This document shows positions 43,479 through 53,500 of a stretch of 64,000 nucleotides of DNA, one piece after another. The notes beneath the pieces were generated by a model that saw only the letters and a list, made by a program, of their open reading frames with translations, was not told the origin of the DNA and ran no database searches. The position numbers and the translations under genes are program-made. How positions within the stretch are numbered: the stretch's first letter is position 1; the number at the start of each line of letters is the position of its first letter. This DNA is from Cyrtodaria siliqua. Taxonomy: Eukaryota > Mollusca > Bivalvia > Adapedonta > Hiatellidae. Location: contig JAWPHD010001347.1 of NCBI GenBank assembly GCA_037043455.1, forward strand, positions 186,001 through 250,000, written 5' to 3'.

Positions 43479-43961
43479 GACCTCAACGACCTGCAGCAGT
43501 ACGGACGCAGAAACTCTGTACGAATCAACAACCTGCCTATTCCACCATCGGCTACGGACGAGGGAAAGCTTACGTCACATATTGTGGAATTTATTAACAC
43601 ACGTGTCCTTCAATCAGATCATTCTGGAAATAAGCCGATAACAGAGTCTGATATTGAGCGATGTCACCCTATTGGAAAATATAAGAAACAAATACTCGTT
43701 AAATTCTCCAGATATCATACCAAAAACATGATATGTAAGTACCGGAAAAACCTGAAGGGTAGTAGAATCTTTGTTTCTGATGACCTTACCGCGTATAACC
43801 ATGGGATTGTAAAACGTTTAATAAACGCCAAAGTCCAAAAAGAAATTCATGCGTTTTGGACTCGTGATGGAAGGATCTTCGCCAAGAAACAAGAAACTGA
43901 CACTCCTGTCTACCTTCACACCATGGACCAGGCCCTGTTATTCTTGGATGAAAGCGTGTAA
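43479..43961 (+). CDS. LINE ORF1 protein, N-terminally truncated
   Basis: The frame opens just inside the insertion (after TAG at 43467-43469, partly target sequence) and runs 160 codons to TAA at 43959-43961. It begins DLNDLQQYGRRNSVRINNLP, the end of the coiled coil and the start of the central RNA-binding domain seen in LINE ORF1 proteins, followed by SDIERCHPIG, KQILVKFSRYHTKN and a C-terminal region (SRIFVSDDLTAYN). These proteins bind element RNA and chaperone it into ribonucleoprotein particles. The N-terminal part is missing because of 5' truncation, so this copy cannot make full ORF1p. Confidence 0.85.
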   Translation, partial: DLNDLQQYGRRNSVRINNLPIPPSATDEGKLTSHIVEFINTRVLQSDHSGNKPITESDIERCHPIGKYKKQILVKFSRYHTKNMICKYRKNLKGSRIFVSDDLTAYNHGIVKRLINAKVQKEIHAFWTRDGRIFAKKQETDTPVYLHTMDQALLFLDESV

Positions 43962-45420
43962 CTGACACAAACACTTATTATTTGAATAAATATGAACTCC
44001 GTGGACTGCTACTTATATACGTATATGGTAGTGTATATGTGTGTTACTGTATATATGCGTCATTGTGTGTAAATGTGTATATGTATATGCGGATATGTTG
44101 TCGTATATGTGTATATATGTAGATATATGTGTGTATGTATGTGTATGTATATGTGTATGTATATGCATGCATGTATATGTATGTGTGTGTATATGATTAT
44201 GTGAATATACTTGCATAATCATTTTTTCACAACGTTGCATTATGACAGTATTTTAAAATTACTATATATATGTGTCAGCAGATGACTATGATGAAATGAT
44301 AAAAAAAACACACTATGATGGATAAAAACACCAAATTTAATCACCTGCATTAAGCGTTATGAAGTATTGTAAATTTGCTATATATGCCTAACGAATAACT
44401 ATGATGAAATGATAAGGATACTGATTTTAAGCCGCAATCATTTGCATTATTATTGCATTATTATTTTAACTCCGATACATGATCAAGATGATTATGATTG
44501 AATGGTATGAATATTTTGAGTATAGTATGGTAAGCCGAATTGATAAACACATGTTTCATGTTATGTCTTGTATGGTACAATGCTGCAGTACATGCTATTT
44601 CTTCAATCATATACGCTATTTATAGACACGTTATAGTGGTAACATACGTTGGGTTTTCCCCAGCCATGTGATGTGGGATTGCACGTGTATCTGTTTTTCA
44701 CTATTCATGTTTTCCTCAGATGCTCGTGTAGTCTCCTTTGTCATATCCAGTCAAACCAGTGGTCCGCAACGCTTGTTTTCATCGATAGCTCAGATATGGA
44801 GCAGACGTGTTTGTATCGACATTATAAATCAGTTGTGGGTTATTTTTGGTAAATATATTACGACATGCTCTTTTTTTTAAAGTTCGTGTTAATTTGAGCT
44901 GTTCGAATTTCTAGACCGTTTTACACATAATTGTGTACTTTATTTCTACTCTAAGTTAAGCCAATGCCCGTGAGTTTCGCTCACGATTTACTTGTATTTT
45001 ATTTAAATAAACGTCCATTGAATATATTGTATCGAGCAATAATATATTGATCATTGTTGTTGGAAGTTTACTTGGATATAAATACTCAAATGTATTAACT
45101 CTGTCACAGCCCGTGAATTTCGTTTCAAAGTTACGTAATATAATTTGTATCCCTTCTCATTGACCTTGTTCAATGAAGTAGTATAAAGGTAAAATGTATA
45201 ACGGTATAGATTTGTACTTAAAGAAACAACTGATTATCCGAAAATTCTTCACTAAGAATGCATTACGCTATTCGCCTTATTTGTACGTTCTTACTCTCTG
45301 TTTTGTTATGTCTTCTTCTCTTGTCTATTGTCTTTATGGGGTCAGGTTTGGCACACTGCATGTTTGAAGAGTTCCAAATGTTTTTCGCCGGCACTGTGTT
45401 AGTATTAATTTTGAAACCAA
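43962..45420. other. spacer between LINE ORF1 and ORF2, with microsatellite
   Basis: About 44015-44210 is a TGTATATGTGTATATG microsatellite. The rest is AT-rich with no ORF that I support. At 1.46 kb it is long for an inter-ORF spacer; ORF2 may need reinitiation or its own start. Confidence 0.6.
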
Positions 45421-48400
45421 ATGGGTAATGATTTAAGTAGCTGGCGAATAGCAATTGGCTCTTATTACAATAAAACGCATGGTTCTCTACAAAAAGTGTT
45501 TTTTTACTGTAAGCCTTTTCGTTCTATTTTACAATATATGATGCTATTATTTGCGTATTTGTCAAGTTTTAAACCAAATGTTATTGCATTTGCCATGGAT
45601 AGTATCCTTAATATAGAATTTGCGTTTATAATGACCATGCTCGTTATTATGTCGAATGATGTTGAGAAAAACCCAGGGCCGCTTCTAGTTACAGATACGC
45701 CTAGTCTTTCAATATTTCATATAAATATTAGAAGTATTCGCAACAAAATGGAATACGTTAAAGACCATTTCTCTGATTTTGACATACTATGTTTCACGGA
45801 AACGCACTTGTCTGCTAACGTTTTAACCGACTCGTTACATATTGACGGGTTTTCTACCATATATAGAAATGATAAGTCAGCACATTCTAGCGGGCTACTC
45901 GTGTACGTTTCTGAAAATATATTTTCACGTCGAATTTTAGAACTAGAAAATACGTTACAAGATACAGTATGGATAGAAATAAAAGATAGGGACAAATCGT
46001 TTATCCTATGTACTATTTACAGACAACCTACTGCGCCCAGTGCTTTCTGGACAGACCTAAATATATGCATCGAAAAAGCTCTGGATGTGTGTAATGCTGT
46101 TGTTATGGTTGGAGATATAAATGAAGATCAATTAAACCCTAGTAGTCATTGTCTCAAAGACATAATGCTTATTAATAACCTCATTAATATTATAAATGAA
46201 CCTACACGGGTAACTGACCGGTCAGCAACCCTGTTAGATCCTATTGTTGTACCAAATTCATTCGATTTTATTGATTCTGGTATAATAAAAATTCCTTCCG
46301 ATGTAAGCGACCATTTTGGTACTTACGTTGTCATTCCATTAACATATAATACCAAATGTTCGTATAAAAGACGTGTTTGGCTATACAAAAGGGCTGATTT
46401 TGATAAACTTAATGCGCTCTTGTTAACTCATGACTGGGGTTTTTTAAACGAAGATTCTGTTGATGTAGCGTGCAAACGTTTTACAAGCACGTTTATAGAT
46501 TTAGTTAAGTTATGTATTCCGTCAAAACTTGTTACGATTAGACCTAATGATAAACCATGGTACGATTCCGAACTAAGACGTGTCACGCGAAAACGTGACC
46601 GCCAAAAACAAAAAGCTAATAGTACCAATACACCCGAGAATTGGACACTTTACAAATCATTAAGAAACAAAGTAAATAATTTAAAAAAGCATGCCAAGGA
46701 ACATTTCTTTAGCAATTTGGAAGATATAATTTGCGATGCAAATGTCACAGATCAACGTAAATACTGGAAAATCTTAAAACATTTTATAAAGTCAAACAAA
46801 AATTCTGAAGTTATTCCACCACTTGTTACAACATTAGATACTGGTGAAATGATTTACTCATTTTCTGATAAAGAAAAAGCTGACTGCTTAAATGATTACT
46901 TTGCTTCAATATCGACTGTTGATGACTCAGATGCGAGATTGCCACAGTTTTTTCACAGAACTAATTCGAGAATAGATGATATAGTAATACAGGAATCTGA
47001 AATTGTAGATATTATTAAGATTTTAGTGATGCACAAGGCTAGTGGAGAGGATGAAATAAGTCATAGGATGTTGAAAGAAACAGTTAATACCATTTCAAAA
47101 CCACTCTGTACACTTTTTAATCGCTCCATTAATGAAAGCATTTATCCCGACTTATGGAAAAGTGCTATTGTTATGCCATTATTTAAAGCGGGAGTTTTTA
47201 ATTCCCCAAGTAACTATAGACCGATTTCGTTACTTAGTTGCGTTGCAAAGATTTTAGACAGAATTATTTTTAAACATGTTTTTAACTTCTTAGTCTTTAA
47301 CAATTTGCTTTTTGCTAACCAATTCGGTTTCCGACCGGGTCATTCCACAGTTTACCAACTATTAGATATTTACCATCAAATATGCCAAACACTTGATGCA
47401 AAACAAATTATGTGTATTGTCTTTGCTGATATATCTAAGGCATTTGATCGCGTTTGGCGGAAAGCATTACTATTTAAATTGAAACAAAATGGTATCGATG
47501 GCAAACTTTTATCATGGATTTCAGATTACCTCTCCAATAGAAAACAGAGAGTCTTTATAGGAAATGCCAAATCAGATTTAAAAATAATAACAGCTGGCGT
47601 TCCGCAAGGTTCAGTACTCGGACCTTTGTTCTTTTTAATTTACATAAACGATATCGCTGAACATATGTTAAGCATTACTAGATTATTTGCCGATGATAGC
47701 TCGCTTTCAGTCGCAACTTCTAACACAGAAGATATGGAAGGTATATTAAATCATGACTTGCAAATTATGTCTGAATGGGCTAAAACATGGTTAGTAAAGT
47801 TTAATCCAAATAAAACTGAAGTTTTATTTATAACGTCAACAAATAACATCAGACAACCAAATTTATTTTTTAATGACGTACAACTTACATTTGTAGAACA
47901 TCACAAACATCTAGGCCTGACTATAAGTAATAATGGTAAATGGCAAGAACATATTAAAAACATTCTAACCTCAGCATCCAAAGTTTTAGGCCTAATGAGA
48001 ATTTTAAAATACAAAGTAGGTCGAAAAACTATGAATCAAGTATATATATCATATATGCGACCAATTTTAGAATATGCTTCCACAGTGTGGGACGGTTGTA
48101 CTGTCGGTGAGAGAAACTCTTTAGAACAACTGCAATATGAAGCTGCGCGTATTGTTACCGGTTTGACTCGATCCGTATCTATTAACAAATTAATCGTCGA
48201 AATTGGATGGCTTTCGCTAGCAGACAGACGAACATTTCAGAAACTCATAACTGTATTTAAAGCTAAAAATAAAATGTTGCCTGAGAGTGTAAATAACTTG
48301 TTTCCTCCGTTTGTTAGAGATATTAATAATTACAACTTGAGGAACTCCGATGACTACGTAACACCGATAAGGAGAACAGAATTATTTTCCAAATCATTTA

Positions 48401-48849
48401 TCCCTTCGTCATTAAGTCTTTGGAATAATCTACCTACACATGTTCGTGAATTAGTATCTTTAAAGGCATTTAAATGTTGTCTCCTCAACACAATGTTTAA
48501 GCGTCCCACTGTCCCGTCGTTTTATTTATGCGGCTTACGATCACTTTCTGTAATTCATGCTCGCATTCGAAACTTATGCAGCAACCTTAATGGTGATTTG
48601 TATTTGAACCATTTACGATTATCACCAACATGCGACTGTGGACAAGACAAAGAAGATGCTGAACATTTTCTTTTTAAATGTTGTCGATTTACTGAACAGA
48701 GGCGTGACCTGTTTATATCAACCAGACTCTTCCATCCGTTGAACGTTGACAAATTGTGTATTGGCAATACAAATTTTAGTGATAAAGAAAATGAAATTGT
48801 TTTTTTAGCTGTGCAAACATATATAAGAGACACCAGGCGTTTTAACTAG
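45421..48849 (+). CDS. LINE ORF2: endonuclease and reverse transcriptase, with 2A-type motif
   Basis: 1142 codons, ATG to TAG, uninterrupted. N terminus (1-79) has two hydrophobic stretches (about 36-50 and 62-77) and then DVEKNPGP at 80-87, a match to the D(V/I)ExNPGP ribosome-skipping motif. Endonuclease, about 95-305: HINIRSI (N102), FTETHL (E127), YRQP (200-203), GDIN (D232, N234), SDH (D297, H298). Reverse transcriptase, about 560-830: NYRPISLLSC, FADISKAFD (D670), GVPQGSVLGP (726-735), FADD (D758, D759). C-terminal Cys/His cluster: C1071, C1073, H1082, C1087. These catalyse target nicking and target-primed cDNA synthesis. All catalytic residues I could check are present, so the protein may be active. 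No RNase H domain. If skipping occurs, an N-terminal 86-residue peptide is released and the enzyme starts at Pro87. Confidence 0.95.
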   Translation: MGNDLSSWRIAIGSYYNKTHGSLQKVFFYCKPFRSILQYMMLLFAYLSSFKPNVIAFAMDSILNIEFAFIMTMLVIMSNDVEKNPGPLLVTDTPSLSIFHINIRSIRNKMEYVKDHFSDFDILCFTETHLSANVLTDSLHIDGFSTIYRNDKSAHSSGLLVYVSENIFSRRILELENTLQDTVWIEIKDRDKSFILCTIYRQPTAPSAFWTDLNICIEKALDVCNAVVMVGDINEDQLNPSSHCLKDIMLINNLINIINEPTRVTDRSATLLDPIVVPNSFDFIDSGIIKIPSDVSDHFGTYVVIPLTYNTKCSYKRRVWLYKRADFDKLNALLLTHDWGFLNEDSVDVACKRFTSTFIDLVKLCIPSKLVTIRPNDKPWYDSELRRVTRKRDRQKQKANSTNTPENWTLYKSLRNKVNNLKKHAKEHFFSNLEDIICDANVTDQRKYWKILKHFIKSNKNSEVIPPLVTTLDTGEMIYSFSDKEKADCLNDYFASISTVDDSDARLPQFFHRTNSRIDDIVIQESEIVDIIKILVMHKASGEDEISHRMLKETVNTISKPLCTLFNRSINESIYPDLWKSAIVMPLFKAGVFNSPSNYRPISLLSCVAKILDRIIFKHVFNFLVFNNLLFANQFGFRPGHSTVYQLLDIYHQICQTLDAKQIMCIVFADISKAFDRVWRKALLFKLKQNGIDGKLLSWISDYLSNRKQRVFIGNAKSDLKIITAGVPQGSVLGPLFFLIYINDIAEHMLSITRLFADDSSLSVATSNTEDMEGILNHDLQIMSEWAKTWLVKFNPNKTEVLFITSTNNIRQPNLFFNDVQLTFVEHHKHLGLTISNNGKWQEHIKNILTSASKVLGLMRILKYKVGRKTMNQVYISYMRPILEYASTVWDGCTVGERNSLEQLQYEAARIVTGLTRSVSINKLIVEIGWLSLADRRTFQKLITVFKAKNKMLPESVNNLFPPFVRDINNYNLRNSDDYVTPIRRTELFSKSFIPSSLSLWNNLPTHVRELVSLKAFKCCLLNTMFKRPTVPSFYLCGLRSLSVIHARIRNLCSNLNGDLYLNHLRLSPTCDCGQDKEDAEHFLFKCCRFTEQRRDLFISTRLFHPLNVDKLCIGNTNFSDKENEIVFLAVQTYIRDTRRFN
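45658..45681 (+). promoter_or_regulatory. 2A-like ribosome-skipping motif in ORF2
   Basis: Codons 80-87 read DVEKNPGP, preceded by Ser-Asn. The Gly86-Pro87 bond is where skipping would happen. Consensus is usually preceded by Gly or His, here by Asn, so efficiency may be reduced. Confidence 0.8.
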
Positions 48850-49181
48850 TGTATTAAAACAACTCAGCAGTGTGTTCGGACTGACCCTATGTACTCTTAT
48901 TAAACATATTCTGTCGTCTTCTCCTCCTTCTTTTCTTTTTTCTTTTTTCTTTTCTTTCACCCAACTATTGTGACAACTGTTTACGTCTACATTTGTAAAC
49001 TTTAATTCATTTAGTTTCTGTATTCATTGTTACTTAATATGTTTACTATAGCCATAACATTAAAATTGCTCTTTGTAATTTAAATTGTACTGGGAAGGGC
49101 CGTAACTAATGTTGTAAGAACTTGTGGCCCGACCCATTTGCATACTTTGTTAAAAAAAAATGCAATAAAATATGTTTAAAC
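48850..49181 (+). other. LINE 3' UTR
   Basis: Contains a T/C-rich block (TCTCCTCCTTCTTTTC), GGGAAGGGCCGTAACTAATG and GTGGCCCGACCC, then A9 and TGCAATAAAATATG before the target duplication. It has an AATAAA. Confidence 0.7.
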
Positions 49182-49194
49182 CAGTAGTATAAGC

Positions 49195-50322
49195 AGCGCT
49201 TTAACTGTAAACAGACGGACGCCATTTTGTTTTCTAAAAATAGAAACGCACGTGGTATAAGTAGGTCACGCGCAAGACAGGAAAGGACGTCATCAGTCGA
49301 TGAAATATTGTGATATAGCCATGTTTCTGTCGATTGTGAAATGTTTCTATTTTAAGGACATAACATGAACAGGCATGTTTTGCAATGATTTTGGAGCCAT
49401 CTATTATTAGAATATGATGAACAGCAGACGAATTTCTGAACGACTGAATTTATTTCTAAAATCTCCCAGTTTCAGAGATCATTTATCAGAATAAAAAATC
49501 TTCAATAACAGTACGGCATACAATTAAGCAAATTAGGCTCAGTAGGAGTGACTTATCCATGATGAATCAGCGCTGTATACCTGTCTAACAGACATACGGT
49601 AGATTGCCATTTCTTTAAGGGTTAAAGGATTCGTTAAGCGCGTACATGAGTGAACTCAGCGGTATATTAATTATGTTTAAGCGATACTGTAACGTATTAT
49701 CTCTGAAATAACGTGTGTTTATTTGAATGAATTATTAAAGAAATTTGTTTCTAGATAATTCAGTTTAACATTAAACGAGCCGAAGTGACTTCTAAAATAG
49801 AGACAATATTTTATGACAAGGTAATTTGTGTCCCACAATATATAGTGAATTTATATATTGAATATATAAAGTGTACCAAATATTTTTGATTTTTTGTATT
49901 TTGACCACGGAAATGAAATTATTTTAATAAAGGTATACCGGAAAATGTCTAAATTCGTTCCATAATCTATATCGTCATATTTGTTTGGTGGAGAAACATC
50001 TTGACCGATCGATAACCTAGTTTGTACTGAAAATATATAGGTAATGAATAACTGTTCTCTGATTTTTTAACGTTCAACTGAAGCCATAGACTAAATACAC
50101 CCCCTGGACAAAAAAAATACCCTTCTATAGAGTGGGGGTGGGGGGGGGGTGGGGGGGGGGAGGATATTTACTGTAATAGCCCATTCTTTGGAAATAACAT
50201 TGAACATCCCTGGTGGGAGAAAACATTGATATGTGTATTACCGGACAAGGCTATCAAACCCACCAGCCCACCACCGGTTGACCCCTTCTTCATAACACCA
50301 TACATATACATTGTTTTTGCAG
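49195..50322. other. upstream region of ASNS; promoter and 5' exon not resolved
   Basis: An acceptor at 50321-50322 (TGTTTTTGCAG) implies an upstream non-coding exon, which I cannot place. A GC-richer patch at 49200-49300 (ACGCACGTGG, GGTCACGCGCAAGAC) is the best candidate promoter. 50140-50161 is a G-run block of possible quadruplex type. Confidence 0.4.
50140..50161. repeat. G-run tract
   Basis: Runs of 5, 10 and 10 G separated by single T, followed by GAGGATATTT, just 165 bp upstream of the ASNS start codon and inside a remnant of the AATACACCCC/TATTTACTG MITE-like repeat. Could form a G-quadruplex; no function shown. Confidence 0.5.
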
Positions 50323-50327
50323 ACACA

Positions 50328-50576
50328 ATGTGCGGTATTTGGGCGATATTTGGCAGTGACGGCGACATTGCGTACCAATGCAACTCCGTGCACACGATTA
50401 CGCATCGCGGACCTGACGCTTTCAGAATAGAAAACATCAACCACTATGCCAACAGTTGTCTCGCCTTCCACAGACTTGCTATCGTAGATGACTTGTGTGG
50501 CATGCAGCCGATGAGGACGTTCCAGCATCCTTACATTTACCTGATTTACAACGGCGAAATATACAACTTTAAAGAG
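50328..50576 (+). CDS. ASNS: ASNS coding exon 1
   Basis: Start ATG with A at -3; Cys2 must be N-terminal after Met removal, which fixes the start here despite an upstream in-frame open stretch from 50226. 83 codons (MCGIWAIFG to YNFKE), donor GTATGC, phase 0. Confidence 0.97.
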
Positions 50577-53500
50577 GTATGCAATTCAATTTATTGGCAT
50601 AAAATCCAAATACAGGATCGTCACCAAGGACAATTTCAATACATGTACATATAATTATAAAGACATACATAATCCCCTTATAAATTATTACTAATCTTAT
50701 ATAAAGATCAGCATAATAACTTGCTTATCTGTATGATGCTACAATGTGTATAATGCCTGCTGTTTTTATTATATTCTAAATATATGTAAAATTGGTTCAT
50801 ATTTATGAAATAGTAAGAATACCTATGTAGCATGATAATGGATATATTCCAAATTAGCATTGATCTATGCATCTAATAAAGATTTCATGTTATATACACA
50901 ATTAATACATATAGAGTTAAGATCATAGTCTTTGTTTATTAAAATATATTTAAATTTATCAAAATCACTCATATTATTAAATGAAGGTACTATATTTTGT
51001 ATAGTATTATACAATTTTGATCTACACGCATTAAGCTTGTGACAGTATATTAGAAAATGTAATTCAGTTTCTACATCAGAGTTACAAAGTGTACATGTTC
51101 TCTGCTGAGCTTCTAAATGCTTATATCTGCCTTCCTCAATAGCTAATCTATGAGCACTTATTCTTAATTTTACAAAATGAATAATTTTGTTTCTATCAAT
51201 GTTATTAGTGAGAAGGTAACTTTTCAGCATATAATTATCTTTGAGTTTACAATCAGTCCTTAGTTTTATTTCCAACTTCAATGTTTACTTTCTTGTGCGA
51301 AAATGTTTTATATAAATCTTTTAGTTTAGTCAGTGAGTTTAAAAGTCTCACTTTCGAAAAAGTGCCTTGATTATCCAAGACATGTCTAAATCCAGTCTTG
51401 TTCATAAAAACAACCACATTTAAAACCAAAACCTTTATCTAATTTCATACTATATGTATATGTTTTAAATGTTGGTTTATTAGTATCCATGTTAACCAGG
51501 TGTAACCAAAAATTTAAACTCTGTTTAAGACCAAACAGACCCAATTGGTAAATGCCCAGTTCAGGACGGTGATGCTAATGGTTATAATAGCGTAAAGGTT
51601 TACCACCACCAATTACATGTAAATCTCCGAGGTGTAGTCGAATGAAGTCAGCTCTGACTGCATTATTAGTGGCAGTCCGATGTACACCTAGAACAAGTTT
51701 GCAAAACTTGAGCTGTGTTTTCTCTTGTAAAAAATTATCATAATTATCTTCCACATTGTTATTAATATCAGTAATAAGACTAGTAACCGTAAATATTTCA
51801 CTGCAGTATAGTAAAATAGGCTTGACGCAGTGTTCATACAAATTCAAATAAAGGTGTACATTTATAAGATCACTATATAAAGCTCTTCTGATGCAGAAAA
51901 GGGCCTTTAATGCTTTATTATTTAAATACTTTGCTGCTGCAGTATATCATCCCGAAGGTTTCATTATAATTCCTAACTATTTATATTCATTAACAATTAT
52001 TATATAGGAACTGAAACTTTTGAAGCAATTTACCTGACTTATTGAAAATCATAACTTTAGTTTTCTTAATATTAACAGATAAATGCCATTGAGCGCAATA
52101 ATGTTGCAACTTATCAAGTTGTGTTTGCAAGCCCTGTGTACTATTAGAAAATAGAACAATATCATCAGCATATAATGAACATGAAATATACACATCATGG
52201 AGTGATACTTTGTCACAATGTTAACTAAATCATTGGTAAATAGAGAGAACAAGAAATATCACTGTAAGTGACAAATGCCCCCGAAGTGACCTTTGACTTC
52301 TAAGTATGACCTTGACCTTGGAGCCATGGACCTAGATTTTGGAGCCATGGACCTAGACATCGTTTGGTTGTGGTGAGCACTTGTGCCAAGTTATTTGAAA
52401 ATCCGTCCAGGCATACAAAAGTTATTGACCGGACACGATTTGACCTTTGACCTCTAAGTGTGACCTTGACCGTGTGGCCACAGACCTGGATTTTGTGCGC
52501 GATACATCGTCTTGTGGTGACGGACCCGAAAATCCGTCCATGAATGCCAGAGTTATTGAGCGGACACGATTTGACTTTTGACCTCCAAATGTGACCTTGA
52601 CCACAGACCTGGATTTTGTGCGCAACACATCGTCTTGTTGTGGTGACGGACCTGAAAATCCGTTAATGAATGCCAGAGTTATTGAGCGGACACGATTTGA
52701 CTTTTGACCTCCAAGTGTGACCTTGATCTTGAAGACATGAGTTTGCGCGCGACACATCGTCTTGTTATGGTGATCACTTGTGCCAAGTTACTTAAAAATC
52801 CCTGCAGGGGTTGTGACGTTACGGTCCGGACACGAAATTGCGTACCTGTTTTTGACCTATGAACTACAAGTGTGACCTTGACCTTTGAGGTACGGACCTG
52901 GGTTTTGCGCGCGATACATCATCTTGTTATGGTGATCACTTATGCCAAGCTATTTAAAAATCCCTACAGGGGTTGTGACGTTACGGTCCGGACACGGAAT
53001 TGCGTACCTGTTTTTGACCTATGAACTGCAAGTGTGATAACCTTTGAGGTACGGACCTGGGTTTTGCGCGCGACACATCGTCTTGTTATGGTGATCAGTT
53101 GCGCCAAGTTATTTAAAAATCCCTGCATGGGTTGTGACGTTACGGTCCGGACACGAAATTGCGTACCTGTTTTTGACCTATGAACTGCAAGTGTGATCTT
53201 GACCTTTGAGGTACGGTCCTGGGTTTTGCGCGCGACACATCGTCTTGTTATGGTGATCACTTGTGCCAAGTTAATTAAAAATCCATGGAGGGGTTTTGAA
53301 GGTACAGTACGGACACGAGCTGCGGAATGACGGACGGACAGACAGACGGACGGTGCGATTACCTTTTCGGGGGCATAAAAATGTTGGGCTTAGGATGTAC
53401 CCTTGTTTAACACCAGTACTAGTTTCCAACTGATGAGTAAGTTGTTGGTCAAGTTTAATAGAGCATGATAATTTATTATACATATTCTCAATAATTACCA

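Larger units (their letters stand above)
43464..49194 (+). mobile_element. LINE insertion, 5' truncated, with 13-bp target duplication
   Basis: CAGTAGTATAAGC occurs at 43464-43476 and 49182-49194. The body, 43477-49181 (5.7 kb), holds a 5'-truncated ORF1, a 1.46-kb spacer with a GTATATGT microsatellite, intact ORF2 and a 330-bp 3' UTR ending AAAATGCAATAAAATATGTT. Domain order (ORF1, apurinic-type endonuclease, reverse transcriptase with FADD, no RNase H seen) fits the CR1/L2/Crack group. The intact ORF2 and exact duplication suggest a young insertion. Confidence 0.9.

Noticed and set aside
44013..44240. His/Thr/Tyr-rich minus ORF
   Set aside because: Translation of the GTATAT-type microsatellite in the LINE spacer.
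49415..49568. Amino-acid response elements (TGATGAAC at 49415, TGATGAAT at 49560) upstream of ASNS
   Set aside because: Vertebrate ASNS has a TGATGAAAC-type element, but these differ, the promoter position is unknown, and 8-mers of this kind are frequent by chance.
50226..50327. Upstream in-frame extension of ASNS exon 1
   Set aside because: The catalytic Cys must be residue 2, and a splice acceptor lies at 50321-50322.
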